64,000 bases of DNA from Dysgonomonas sp. UBA5412 (GTDB taxonomy: Bacteria; Bacteroidota; Bacteroidia; Bacteroidales; Dysgonomonadaceae): NCBI GenBank assembly GCA_002409595.1, contig DHNQ01000007.1, positions 4,826 through 68,825 on the forward strand, written 5' to 3'. Position 1 is the first letter of the stretch, and the number at the start of each line of letters is the position of its first letter. Positions 52,072-60,367 of the stretch are shown one piece after another. Under the pieces are notes generated by a model. The model worked only from the letters and a program-made list of their open reading frames with translations, was not told the origin of the DNA and did not search any database. Made by a program: the position numbers and the translations under genes.

Positions 52072-52079
52072 CAAAGCTA
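52072..52079 (-). promoter_or_regulatory. Candidate -7 promoter box for dnaX
   Basis: The minus-strand reading is TAGCTTTG, an exact TAnnTTTG match 26 bp upstream of the dnaX ATG. Confidence 0.5.
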
Positions 52080-52182
52080 TGAAAAAAAACGGAAAGAAAA
52101 AACGTGATTTCAGTTGTTAAATTATTATCAAAAGAGTAACTTTATAGGAGCATTATTATGCGACAACTAAAAACTATCAGAC

Positions 52183-52374
52183 ATGGAAAAGGATTCTTTA
52201 TTAAAAATTAAAGTGATCCCTAATGCACCTTTGGTGATAGAGGGAACAGTAGAACTTGTATTGACAGATGGAACTACAGTGGTAAAAGAAAATCCGCACC
52301 TTTGCCGTTGCGGGGCATCGGGTAACAAACCTTATTGCGATGGCTCTCATGCAAAGATCGGCTTTAAGGGTTGA
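52183..52374 (+). CDS. CDGSH iron-sulfur domain protein
   Basis: A 63-aa protein of the CDGSH (mitoNEET-like) family, which binds a 2Fe-2S cluster through three Cys and one His. All four ligands are visible in 'HLCRCGASGNKPYCDGSHAK'. It is a single-CDGSH form with a short N-terminal beta region; bacterial roles in redox or Fe-S transfer are proposed, not proven. It is divergent from dnaX and followed closely by a terminator, so it is a monocistronic gene. Confidence 0.92.
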   Translation: MEKDSLLKIKVIPNAPLVIEGTVELVLTDGTTVVKENPHLCRCGASGNKPYCDGSHAKIGFKG

Positions 52375-52388
52375 TCTTACCTTTGCGT

Positions 52389-52451
52389 AAGATGAAGGCT
52401 CTAGTCTGACTAAGAATGAGATTAGAGCCTTCATCTTTTTCTGAGGTAATA
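52389..52451 (+). terminator. Intrinsic terminator after the CDGSH gene
   Basis: A perfect 15-bp stem (52389-52403 with 52433-52447) with a long 29-base loop is followed by a T-run, 15 bp after the stop codon. Confidence 0.82.
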
Positions 52452-52750
52452 TGTGGCAAATAAAAATCGGTAACTTTATCTTTATCTGATAGCTGCGCGA
52501 CTAAGGCAGAGAACCGAATAATGTAAATTCTATCAAAAAGTGTACAACTTTGTCACCTTTTAGTTAAAACTTTTAAGTAGCTATAATGGTTTAATATAAA
52601 TAAAATTTATAGTCATTCTGATTATTTATTTTTATAAATAGTTACTTCTCTTTTTTCTCTTAGGAAATAAACCTCTAAATTTGTTTCTGTAAGCGACCAA
52701 AAGGAAATTGACGAATATAATACAAATACAGAGTAAAAATCAACATTGAC
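52452..52750. other. Gene-free upstream region of the DUF5063 operon
   Basis: About 300 bp of AT-rich sequence with no convincing reading frame. A TAAATTTG box at 52677-52684 matches the Bacteroidetes -7 consensus and could start the DUF5063 operon transcript about 60-70 bp before its ATG. No strong hairpin or riboswitch-like structure is visible. Confidence 0.5.
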
Positions 52751-53332
52751 ATGTCTGACCAATTAAAAGAAATAGTTTATTCTAAAGACTCAATAGAATT
52801 TGTTACAGTAGCGGTGCAGTATTGTGCCTTTCTCGAAGATATAGAAGATATAACAGAGGCTGAGCTAACTGATAAACTCACGAAGCTCTTACCTCTTTTA
52901 TACCTGAAAGCATCGCTTGTGCCCGATACTGATACGGTGAGTGATGAGGATCAGGAAATAAGTGTGACGGAAGATATTTACAATTATATTAGTTCCAAGT
53001 TGTACAATATATTTTTGGACAAGGATACTTATCTTGAGGTATTTCTTCAAGATATGAAATACAGCGATACTCCTATTTCGGCAAGTGTAAGCGAAGATCT
53101 TGCAGATATTTATCAAGATTTGAAGAATTTCGTTACCATATTTGAACGAGGCGTTACTGAAAACATGAATGATGCTTTATATATCTGTTCCGAACATTTC
53201 AAAGCCTATTGGGGGCAAAAACTAGTCAATGTATTGCGAGCTTTACATCAGATCAAATATTCGATAGATGTTAACGATCTGGAGGGAGATGATCAGGATG
53301 TTGAATTGCTTGATGACGACAAAATATGGTAA
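52751..53332 (+). CDS. DUF5063 domain-containing protein
   Basis: A 193-aa acidic, all-helical cytoplasmic protein of the DUF5063 family. The N-terminal segment 'FVTVAVQYCAFLEDIED' and 'LTKLLPLLYLKASLVPD' are typical. The C-terminus is very acidic. Function is unknown, but the gene overlaps the following exonuclease gene by 7 bp, so both proteins are translated together and may act together in nucleic-acid metabolism. Confidence 0.85.
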   Translation: MSDQLKEIVYSKDSIEFVTVAVQYCAFLEDIEDITEAELTDKLTKLLPLLYLKASLVPDTDTVSDEDQEISVTEDIYNYISSKLYNIFLDKDTYLEVFLQDMKYSDTPISASVSEDLADIYQDLKNFVTIFERGVTENMNDALYICSEHFKAYWGQKLVNVLRALHQIKYSIDVNDLEGDDQDVELLDDDKIW

Positions 53333-53910
53333 GTTCTATAACGAAAGAAGAATTATCCGGATTTCCAATGGAAAGGTTCGAAGGCAGGATAATTGTTATT
53401 CAAACAGAAAGTGAGGCTGAAAAGGCAGTTGCGTATCTCGAACAGCAAAAGGCAATAGGTTTTGATACCGAAACTCGCCCCGCTTTTCATAAAGGAGTTT
53501 CACATCAGATAGCCCTTATGCAGTTGTCGACATTGGATACGTGTTTTTTGTTTAGGTTGAATCTTATCGGTTTGCCCGATTGTCTGGCTGATATATTAAT
53601 CAATCCCGCCATTAAGAAAGTTGGTCTTTCGTTGAAAGATGATTTTTCGGCGATACATAAGCGTAAAGCAATTGCTCCGACAAATTTTGTCGAACTACAG
53701 TCTTTTGTCAAGGATTATGGTATCGAAGATAATGGATTACAGCGCATTTATGGCATACTTTTTGGAAAAAGAATATCTAAAGGTCAGCGCCTTTCCAACT
53801 GGGAAGCAGGTGTGTTGTCGGATGCACAAAAGATGTATGCGGCAATTGATGCCTGGGCGTGCCTGAAAATATTTAATGAACTAAAATACAGAGAAAAAGT
53901 AAAGAAATAA
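53326..53910 (+). CDS. 3'-5' exonuclease (DEDDy, RNase D-like)
   Basis: A 194-aa exonuclease of the DEDD superfamily. Motif I is 'AIGFDTETRPAF' (Asp and Glu), motif II 'KKVGLSLKDDFSAIHK' (Asp), and motif III 'MYAAIDAWACLKIF' (Tyr-x3-Asp, DEDDy subtype). The ATG overlaps the end of the DUF5063 gene. Substrate (DNA or RNA) is not predictable. cbpA starts 4 bp downstream. Confidence 0.92.
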   Translation: MVSSITKEELSGFPMERFEGRIIVIQTESEAEKAVAYLEQQKAIGFDTETRPAFHKGVSHQIALMQLSTLDTCFLFRLNLIGLPDCLADILINPAIKKVGLSLKDDFSAIHKRKAIAPTNFVELQSFVKDYGIEDNGLQRIYGILFGKRISKGQRLSNWEAGVLSDAQKMYAAIDAWACLKIFNELKYREKVKK

Positions 53911-53914
53911 TAAT

Positions 53915-54835
53915 ATGGCATACATAGACTATTATAGTATATTGGGTGTGTCCAAAACTGCCACTGCCGATGAGATCAAGAAAGCTTATCGAAAATTGGC
54001 ACGTAAATATCATCCGGACGTAAATCCAGATAATGAGGATGCAAAGCTTAAATTTCAACAAGTAAACGAAGCGAATGAAGTTTTGTCAGATCCCGAGAAA
54101 CGAAAGAAGTACGATTCGTATGGTGAGAACTGGAAACATGCCGAAGAGTATGAACAGGCTCGTCAACAACAATCTCAAAACGGAGGCTTTGCAGATTATG
54201 GAGACTTTGGCGGTTTTAGCGGAGGGTCGTATAGTTTTGGAGGAGATGATGAAGGAGGGTTCTCCGATTTCTTCGAATCTTTGTTCGGTGGCAGAAGGTC
54301 TGCTTCAGGTGGACGGCAAAGCCGAGGTTTTAGAGGTCAGGATTTTACTTCTGAACTACATCTAAACCTTCGCGATGCATCGGAAACTCATAAGCGAACT
54401 CTTGCCGTAAATGGAAAGAACTTAAGGATTACTATCCCTTCCGGTGTTGCAAACGGTCAGGTTATTAAGTTGGCAGGACAGGGAGGTCCCGGTAGAAATG
54501 GAGGTCCTAATGGCGACTTATTTATTACATTTGTTATACAAGACGACCCTCTTTTTAAACGTGTAGGGGATGATCTTTATACAACTGCCAATGTAAATCT
54601 GTATACTGCCGTATTAGGTGGCGAACAGATGGTGGATACTTTTAATGGAAAAGTGAAGCTGAAAATTGCGCCGGGTACACAGAATGGAACAAAGGTAAGG
54701 CTTAAAGGTAAAGGCTTTCCGATATATAAAAAAGATGGACAGTTTGGTGATTTGATTATCACATATTCGATCGAGGTTCCAACCAATCTGACTGCAGAGC
54801 AGAGGGAATTGTTCGAAAAATTATCTAAGTCTTAA
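53915..54835 (+). CDS. cbpA: DnaJ-class co-chaperone CbpA
   Basis: A 306-aa J-domain protein of the curved-DNA-binding-protein type. The J domain (residues 1-70) has the HPD motif in 'RKYHPDVNPDNEDAK'. A Gly/Phe-rich region follows and then the C-terminal peptide-binding domains ('LRITIPSGVANGQVIKL', 'LYTAVLGGE'). There is no zinc-finger region, so it is a class II J protein, not DnaJ. The next gene encodes the matching modulator CbpM, which supports the CbpA name. Confidence 0.93.
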   Translation: MAYIDYYSILGVSKTATADEIKKAYRKLARKYHPDVNPDNEDAKLKFQQVNEANEVLSDPEKRKKYDSYGENWKHAEEYEQARQQQSQNGGFADYGDFGGFSGGSYSFGGDDEGGFSDFFESLFGGRRSASGGRQSRGFRGQDFTSELHLNLRDASETHKRTLAVNGKNLRITIPSGVANGQVIKLAGQGGPGRNGGPNGDLFITFVIQDDPLFKRVGDDLYTTANVNLYTAVLGGEQMVDTFNGKVKLKIAPGTQNGTKVRLKGKGFPIYKKDGQFGDLIITYSIEVPTNLTAEQRELFEKLSKS

Positions 54836-54852
54836 TAAAAAGGATCAACGGT

Positions 54853-55140
54853 ATGGCATCAGAATTAATAATAATAAGAGAATATTGTATACAAAATCAG
54901 GTTGAACCCGATTTTATCATACAGCTTGAGGATGAAGGTCTGATAGAAGTAAGCATTATAGATGATGAACGTTATATACATGTGTCTCAATTGAGATATT
55001 TGGATCAGTATGTACGTTGGTATTACGATCTTTCTATAAATGTGGCAGGTATAGATGTTATCCGCAATCTGTTGGATACGATAGATGAGCAAAAAGTCGA
55101 AATATATCGCCTGAGAGAGCAGATTAAACTAATTGATTAA
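54853..55140 (+). CDS. cbpM: Chaperone modulator CbpM
   Basis: A 95-aa MerR-like small protein of the CbpM family that binds the J domain of CbpA. 'SELIIIREYCIQNQVEPDFI' and 'DERYIHVSQLRYLDQYVRWY' match the family, and the tail is a predicted coiled helix. It starts 17 bp after cbpA, the classical gene order. Confidence 0.9.
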   Translation: MASELIIIREYCIQNQVEPDFIIQLEDEGLIEVSIIDDERYIHVSQLRYLDQYVRWYYDLSINVAGIDVIRNLLDTIDEQKVEIYRLREQIKLID

Positions 55141-55149
55141 ATTTTATAT

Positions 55150-56043
55150 ATGAAACGTCTTTTGTTACTTGTAGGTTTGTTGATGGTAACATGTATTAGT
55201 GTTTTCTCTCAAAAGAGTAGATTAAGAGACGATATAGGTCAGATAATAAAAGATAAGCGAGCTACAGTGGGTGTTGCTCTGATTGTAGATGGCAAAGATA
55301 CCTTGACGATAAATAATGACATTCATTATCCTACGCAAAGCGTATATAAATTTCATTTAGCATTAGCAGTCTTAGATTACCTTGATAACGAAGCATTGCC
55401 TCTGGATTGTAAACTATTTATTAAGAAAAATGATTTGATACCTGATACATATAGTCCTTTGAGGGATGATTATCCCGAGGGAGAAATGTATATGACTATT
55501 GCTGATATCATAAGATATACTGTATCTAAGAGTGATAATAACGGATGTGATATTTTATTTCGATTCTTAGGAGGTCCCACAATTGTAGATCAATACATCA
55601 GGAAATTAGGTGTGGTTGATTTTTCGATTGCTAAGACGGAAGAGGAGATGCATTCTGCATGGGATATACAGTATCTTAATTGGTCTACTCCTTATGCAGC
55701 AGCACGAGTATTAGAAAAATTCAGAACAGGGGCTATTTTATCCGATTTTTCCCATGATTTTTTATGGAATACACTGGTTGAGACTACTACAGGGCGCGAC
55801 AAGATAAAAGCCGGCTTGCCGCAAGATGTTATCCTTGCACATAAGACGGGATCATCAGCTCGTAATAAAGATGGATTGAGTGCAGCTGAAAATGATGTAG
55901 GTATTGTACAACTTCCGGATGGAAGGTTTTATACCCTTGTCGTTTTTGTTTCGGATTCGATGGAAGATCAAAAAACAAATGCAGCTATAATTGCTGCCAT
56001 TTCTAAGGCGGTATATGAGTCTCTGACGGCTGAACCGAATTAA
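55150..56043 (+). CDS. Class A beta-lactamase, subclass A2
   Basis: A 297-aa periplasmic serine beta-lactamase with a signal peptide ('LLLLVGLLMVTCISVFSQ'). The active-site motifs are intact: S64-V-Y-K67 in 'YPTQSVYKFHLAL', S128-D-N130 in 'TVSKSDNNGCD', and K232-T-G234 in 'LAHKTGSSARN'. The Glu expected to activate the deacylation water lies in 'AKTEEEMHSA'. These features match the A2 group of Bacteroidetes (CfxA, CepA and CblA relatives). It is placed 9 bp after cbpM and 54 bp before thiL, in a housekeeping context without mobile-element signs, so it looks like a resident gene rather than a recent acquisition. Its spectrum cannot be read from sequence. Confidence 0.93.
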   Translation: MKRLLLLVGLLMVTCISVFSQKSRLRDDIGQIIKDKRATVGVALIVDGKDTLTINNDIHYPTQSVYKFHLALAVLDYLDNEALPLDCKLFIKKNDLIPDTYSPLRDDYPEGEMYMTIADIIRYTVSKSDNNGCDILFRFLGGPTIVDQYIRKLGVVDFSIAKTEEEMHSAWDIQYLNWSTPYAAARVLEKFRTGAILSDFSHDFLWNTLVETTTGRDKIKAGLPQDVILAHKTGSSARNKDGLSAAENDVGIVQLPDGRFYTLVVFVSDSMEDQKTNAAIIAAISKAVYESLTAEPN

Positions 56044-56097
56044 ATAGGCATAACGTAAATATTACCTGATTTTTAGGCTAACATTATAATATATAAA

Positions 56098-57138
56098 ATG
56101 CAAAGAACAGAAATTGCGAGTTTGGGAGAGTTTGGGTTAATAGATCACCTGACAAAAAATATAAAATTAAATAATTCCAGCTCCGAAAAAGGAGTAGGAG
56201 ATGATGCTGCTGTATTATCCTATGGCGATAAAAAGACTTTGATCACGACCGATCTTCTTCTGGAAGGTGTTCATTTCGACTTGGTATATGTGCCAATGAA
56301 ACATTTAGGTTATAAGTCTGCTATTGTCAATTTTTCTGATATATATGCTATGAATGGGCAACCAAAGCAGATTACTGTTTCATTAGGTATCTCTAAACGC
56401 TTTTCGGTCGAAGATTTGGAGGCTTTTTACGATGGTGTTTACTTGGCTTGTCAGGAGTATGGCGTTGATGTTATAGGAGGAGATACTTCTGCCTCATTGA
56501 CGGGTTTAACCATTAGCATAACTTGTTTGGGAGAGGGCGAAGAAGGGAGACTTACATATCGCAATGGAGCTAAAGAAACAGATTTGGTTTGTGTTTCCGG
56601 CGATCTCGGTGCAGCTTTTATGGGACTTCAGCTTCTTGAACGAGAAAAAGCTGTATATGATGGTAAAACAGATTTTCAACCCGACTTTACCGGTAAGGAG
56701 TATTTGTTGGAGCGACAATTAAAACCAGAAGCTCGTAAAGACATTATTAAGTTTCTTGCTGAGGAGGGGATTGTTCCAACCTCTATGATTGACATTTCAG
56801 ACGGATTGTCTTCCGAGCTGAAACATATCTGCACACAGAGTAAAGTGGGATGCCACATATATGAGGAGCGTATTCCTATCGACTATCAAACGGCTATGAT
56901 GGCTGAGCAGTTTAATATGAATGTTACGACTGTGGCAATGAATGGGGGAGAAGATTATGAGCTTTTGTTTACAGTGCCTCTTTTTCTGCATGACAAGGTA
57001 TCTAAAATAAAAGGCGTTCATGTTATAGGTCATATAACAAAAGAAGGTTTAGGTCAGATTCTTGAAACTCGCGATGGAGCAGAAATGCCACTCAAGGCTC
57101 AGGGATGGGATTCTATTGATGAAGACAATAAAAAATAG
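56098..57138 (+). CDS. thiL: Thiamine-monophosphate kinase
   Basis: Phosphorylates thiamine monophosphate to thiamine diphosphate in the last step of the pathway. The 346-aa product has 'EKGVGDDAAVL' near residue 32 (metal and ATP binding), 'TTDLLLEGVHFDL', 'VSGDLGAAFMGLQLL' and 'MNGGEDYELLFTVP', all conserved in ThiL. 'MIDISDGLSSELKHI' is the second substrate motif. No TPP riboswitch is visible upstream. tRNA-Phe follows 88 bp later. Confidence 0.95.
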   Translation: MQRTEIASLGEFGLIDHLTKNIKLNNSSSEKGVGDDAAVLSYGDKKTLITTDLLLEGVHFDLVYVPMKHLGYKSAIVNFSDIYAMNGQPKQITVSLGISKRFSVEDLEAFYDGVYLACQEYGVDVIGGDTSASLTGLTISITCLGEGEEGRLTYRNGAKETDLVCVSGDLGAAFMGLQLLEREKAVYDGKTDFQPDFTGKEYLLERQLKPEARKDIIKFLAEEGIVPTSMIDISDGLSSELKHICTQSKVGCHIYEERIPIDYQTAMMAEQFNMNVTTVAMNGGEDYELLFTVPLFLHDKVSKIKGVHVIGHITKEGLGQILETRDGAEMPLKAQGWDSIDEDNKK

Positions 57139-57164
57139 GCTAATCGTATAAAATTGTATTTATA

Positions 57165-57197
57165 TTTTTGGATAATATAAAATATGTTCTATCTTTG
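57165..57197 (+). promoter_or_regulatory. Promoter of tRNA-Phe
   Basis: A TTTTTGG -33-type element (57165-57171) and an exact TATCTTTG -7 box (57190-57197) are spaced 18 bp apart, the expected Bacteroidetes arrangement. The -7 box lies 29 bp upstream of the tRNA 5' end. Confidence 0.72.
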
Positions 57198-57226
57198 CAC
57201 ACGCAAACACAGAAATGTGGAGCAAT

Positions 57227-57299
57227 GGTGCCATAGCTCAGTTGGTAGAGCAAAGGACTGAAAATCCTTGTGTCCCCGGTTCGATTCCTGGTGGCACCA
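57227..57299 (+). tRNA. tRNA-Phe (anticodon GAA)
   Basis: A 73-nt cloverleaf. The acceptor stem pairs GGTGCCA with TGGCACC, the D stem pairs GCTC with GAGC, and the anticodon stem pairs AAGGA with TCCTT around loop CTGAAAA, giving anticodon GAA at 57260-57262. The T loop is TTCGATT. The T stem (CCCGG with CCTGG) has a central C-U mismatch. The 3' CCA is not encoded. The 3' end borders an integrative element, so this tRNA is the likely attachment site. Confidence 0.96.
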
Positions 57300-57300
57300 C
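57275..57300 (+). other. Putative left attachment site (attL) of an integrative element
   Basis: The T arm and 3' acceptor strand of tRNA-Phe abut an element carrying tyrosine recombinases and mobilisation genes. tRNA 3' ends are the usual integration targets. The exact core and the matching attR lie outside what the window can show. Confidence 0.45.
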
Positions 57301-57323
57301 TGAAAAAGAAAGTAAAATCAAGT

Positions 57324-57359
57324 AAACTCCTGAATTTCAAGTAAATTCGGGAGTTTTTT
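57324..57359 (+). terminator. Intrinsic terminator after tRNA-Phe
   Basis: A 14-bp stem with one mismatch (57324-57337 with 57343-57356) is followed by a T-run, 24 bp after the tRNA. Two direct copies of TCAAGTAAA (57318-57326 and 57337-57345) overlap it. Confidence 0.82.
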
Positions 57360-57539
57360 GTTTTAGGCGTAAAGCAAAAAATAGCGATTTAAAGCAATAA
57401 AATGGGACGAAATGGTGACTATTTTTTAGGACTTTCAAAAAAATCACCTAATTGGATTTATTGCATTGTTATACAGCGTTTTGCGTAGCTATTGTGTTGG
57501 GGTAATTCCTTAATTTTGTATTACTTAAATTAAGGAGAA

Positions 57540-58559
57540 ATGAAAAGAAATGTATTTAGCATTTTGTTCTTTTTGAAAAAAGGACAGCCAATGAAAAACG
57601 GAGAAATGCCCGTTTGCTTGAGAATTAATGTGAATAGGCAACGTGTTGAAATCAGAACACGCAGAAGTATTGATCCTAAATTATGGTGTCAGGCTAAGGA
57701 ACGTTCGAGAGGGCGTGACAGACTATCACAAGACCTTAATCATTACATCGAGACCTCACGAGTTAGGCTTTATCAGATTTTTGAGAAATTGGAAAGAGAA
57801 GAAAAAGCTGTTTCAGCAAAGATTGTATTGGATATCTTCAATGGTAAGACTGAGAATAGTCAGCGAACATTACTTGGCGTGTTTAGAGAACATAATGAGC
57901 AATGCCGCCAGTTGATAGGTATTGACTATGTTGCTATTACTGTTAACCGTTATGATTTGTGTTGTCGCTACCTTGGCGAATTGATCAGTAAAGAATATCA
58001 TCTTGAAGACCTTCCTTTAAAAGAAATAGATAATGAATTTATCAGAAAATTTGAACTGTATTTGAAAACAGAAAGAGGCTGTGCTCAAAATACTGTCATT
58101 CGTTATATGAAAGCTTTTAAGAAAGTCATCAATTTGGCTATCGCCAATGATTGGATTTATCGCAATCCGTTTGCAGGAATACGATTTCATGAGAAAGAAG
58201 TCGTTAAAGAAGTTTTGACAAAAGAAGAACTTCAGATTATGATTCAGAAAGAATTTTCTGTACCAAGACTAGAGCTAGTTCGTGATGTGTTTATATTTTG
58301 CACTTTTACAGGTTTGGCTTTTGTGGATGTCAGTCAACTAAAACCAGAGCATATTGTAAAGGATAATAAAGGCAAGCTGTGGATAAGAAAGCACCGTCAA
58401 AAAACGAAAAATATTTGTAATATCCCTTTACTAGAGATTCCTCAAATTATTTTGGATAAATATGAAAATCATCCTATTTGTAAGAAAAAGGGTTTGTGCC
58501 TGCCTGTTATGGCAAATCAAAAGATGAATTCTTACCTGAAGGAAACAGCAGCCATTTAG
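57540..58559 (+). pseudogene. Truncated tyrosine recombinase (integrase remnant)
   Basis: A 339-aa reading frame with the N-terminal arm-binding domain ('SILFFLKKGQPMKNGEMPVC'), the core-binding domain (residues ~110-215) and the first part of the catalytic domain ('FCTFTGLAFVDVSQLKPEHI' and 'KHRQKTKNICNIPLL'). It stops just after 'MNSYLKE', before the HxxR box, the second His and the nucleophilic Tyr that every tyrosine recombinase needs. Those motifs are not found in any frame downstream. It is about 70-100 residues shorter than its neighbour and should be inactive. Its position directly beside the tRNA suggests it was the original integrase, or the relic of an earlier element at the same site. 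Confidence 0.83.
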
Positions 58560-58775
58560 AAAAGGGAAAGCAGATGATGGTAATTTAAACTTAATCAGCG
58601 GATTAAGTAAAACGGTTCTTTTAGCCAAAAGAGAATAAATGCACAAAAAAGCAAAGTTGACGGTGAGTTCAGTTGCCAAATCGTTACCTGAGTAACTTTG
58701 TCGAATTGGAGTTTATTCGTCACTTATTCAATAGTTTGCGCTATTTTGCATAGCACCGGATAACTCTAAGTAAAC

Positions 58776-58783
58776 TAAATTTG
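58776..58783 (+). promoter_or_regulatory. Candidate -7 promoter box for the intact integrase
   Basis: TAAATTTG is an exact TAnnTTTG match 20 bp upstream of the integrase ATG. The rest of the 58560-58802 gap shows no other feature. Confidence 0.5.
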
Positions 58784-58802
58784 TAATTAAAAAATTAGAG
58801 TT

Positions 58803-60152
58803 ATGGCAAGAAGCACATTTAAGGTTCTGTTCTACCTGAAAAAGAACAATCTGAGACCCGATGGTAAAGCCCCAATTATGGGAAGGATCACGGTAAACAG
58901 CACTATCTCACAGTTTAGCTGTAAGCTAAACATCAAGCCCGACCTGTGGGACACCAAAGCAAATCGAGCATCTGGCAAAAGTCTCAATGCACAAAAAATC
59001 AATCAGAAGCTAGACAACATTAAAACCCAAATCGGCAAGCAATACCAGAGTATCTGTGACAAGGACAATTTTGTTTCTGCTGAAAAAGTTAAAAACGCTT
59101 ATCTGGGTTTCGGGGATGAGTTCCGAACTTTCTTTTCCATTGCTGACGAGTTCTACGAAAGCTATGCTAAACGTGTAGGTAAAGATCGCACCGAAGGTTC
59201 GTATGAGCAACTAATCATCAATCGTAGGAGAGTAGAAATGTTTCTTCGGGACAGATATAATCTTTCCGACATCCCGATTAAAGAAATAGAGCCTCAATTT
59301 ATTGAGGATTATTACAGTTATTTACTTGAAGAACGGAAGTTGGCAGGTAGCACTCTCTTGACATCCGTAACCAAACTGAAACAGATTATGTTGATAGCTC
59401 AACGAAAAGGATATATTCATATGAATCCTTTTGCTAGTTTCCGTTTCAAAGCTAAAACTCGAGACAGAGGCTATCTGACCGAAGATGAACTTCAAAGATT
59501 CATGACTGTAGAACTCAGAAGATACAAACAACGTCAGATTCGGGATATCTTCGTTTTTCAGGCATTTACCGGGCTTGCCTATGCAGATGTAAGAAAATTG
59601 ACCTTCGATGATATACAAACTTCTTTTGATGGTGAATTATGGCTGATTGCCAAGCGGAAGAAAACAGGGACAACTTTCTATGTAAAGCTGCTCCCTATTG
59701 CCAAACAATTGATTGAACAGTATCGTTTAGTATCAAAAAGCCAGTTTATATTTCCAGTTCCAAGTAATGCCGAAAATATGAATCGGTGCTTAAGAAGGAT
59801 TGCCAAACAATGTAGTATCACAAAGCGAATTTCCTCACACATGGGACGCCATAGCTTTGCTACAACAGTCTGTTTATCAAAGGGTGTACCCATCGAAACG
59901 GTTTCTCAAATGTTAGGACATTCCAGTATTTTGACTACTCAAATTTATGCTAAAATAACCAATGATAAGATCAGTAAGGATATGGCAATATTAACAGACA
60001 AAATTGGAGATACTTATCAACTTGAAACTGACAGACCTCAATCTGATTTTAGAAATATAGGGAAAATAGGGAAGAAACAAAAAGCTTTATTGCCTCAGAA
60101 AAAGAGAATTAAAAATAGGACTGATTCTCTAAATATAACTATCCAAGAATAA
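58803..60152 (+). CDS. Site-specific tyrosine recombinase (integrase)
   Basis: A complete 449-aa Bacteroidetes-type integrase. It has the arm-binding domain ('KVLFYLKKNNLRPDGKAPIM'), a SAM-like core-binding domain (~residues 105-210) and the catalytic domain with 'FQAFTGLAYADVRKL', the Lys in 'IAKRKKTGTTFYVKLLP', 'SHMGRHSFATTVC' (HxxR), 'QMLGHSSILTTQIYAKI' (His and nucleophilic Tyr). The first catalytic Arg position reads 'TGLAYAD' rather than 'TGLRxxE', a deviation also known in IntDOT-like recombinases. The basic C-terminal tail ('LPQKKRIKNR') is an extra. It is expected to integrate and excise the element at tRNA-Phe. Confidence 0.92.
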   Translation: MARSTFKVLFYLKKNNLRPDGKAPIMGRITVNSTISQFSCKLNIKPDLWDTKANRASGKSLNAQKINQKLDNIKTQIGKQYQSICDKDNFVSAEKVKNAYLGFGDEFRTFFSIADEFYESYAKRVGKDRTEGSYEQLIINRRRVEMFLRDRYNLSDIPIKEIEPQFIEDYYSYLLEERKLAGSTLLTSVTKLKQIMLIAQRKGYIHMNPFASFRFKAKTRDRGYLTEDELQRFMTVELRRYKQRQIRDIFVFQAFTGLAYADVRKLTFDDIQTSFDGELWLIAKRKKTGTTFYVKLLPIAKQLIEQYRLVSKSQFIFPVPSNAENMNRCLRRIAKQCSITKRISSHMGRHSFATTVCLSKGVPIETVSQMLGHSSILTTQIYAKITNDKISKDMAILTDKIGDTYQLETDRPQSDFRNIGKIGKKQKALLPQKKRIKNRTDSLNITIQE

Positions 60153-60164
60153 GAGCAATAAGGA

Positions 60165-60345
60165 TCGAGTCAGCCGTTTTGTAGCAGGAGAAAGTCACTT
60201 CTTACAAGGCAAACCAGTCAAGCCCGAAGCCCTACGGATCGGAAACGAAAATCTCCATCCTACGGATAGTATTTTCGCTCCGAGGCTTGCCTGTTTCCCT
60301 GCTCGAAGTGTAAATAATATCCTGCAACGAAAACGACTGACCCGA
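60165..60345. other. Highly structured intergenic segment downstream of the integrase
   Basis: About 180 bp, more GC-rich than its surroundings, full of complementary pieces. Outer arms at 60169-60189 and 60320-60341 are near-perfect inverted copies (about 22 bp). Inside lie CACTTC/GAAGTG, AGGCAA/TTGCCT, GGAAAC/GTTTCC and CGAAAAT/ATTTTCG pairs, and a 9-bp direct repeat CCTACGGAT at 60231 and 60259. No gene is present. A structured RNA or a recombination/excision site are both possible. Confidence 0.6.
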
Positions 60346-60367
60346 CGATGACGCATATCTTCAAACC

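Noticed and set aside
52448..52750. Riboswitch or structured RNA upstream of the DUF5063 operon
   Set aside because: The region is AT-rich without stable paired segments or known aptamer motifs.
56044..56097. TPP riboswitch before thiL
   Set aside because: The gap is only 54 bp and lacks the conserved TPP aptamer elements.
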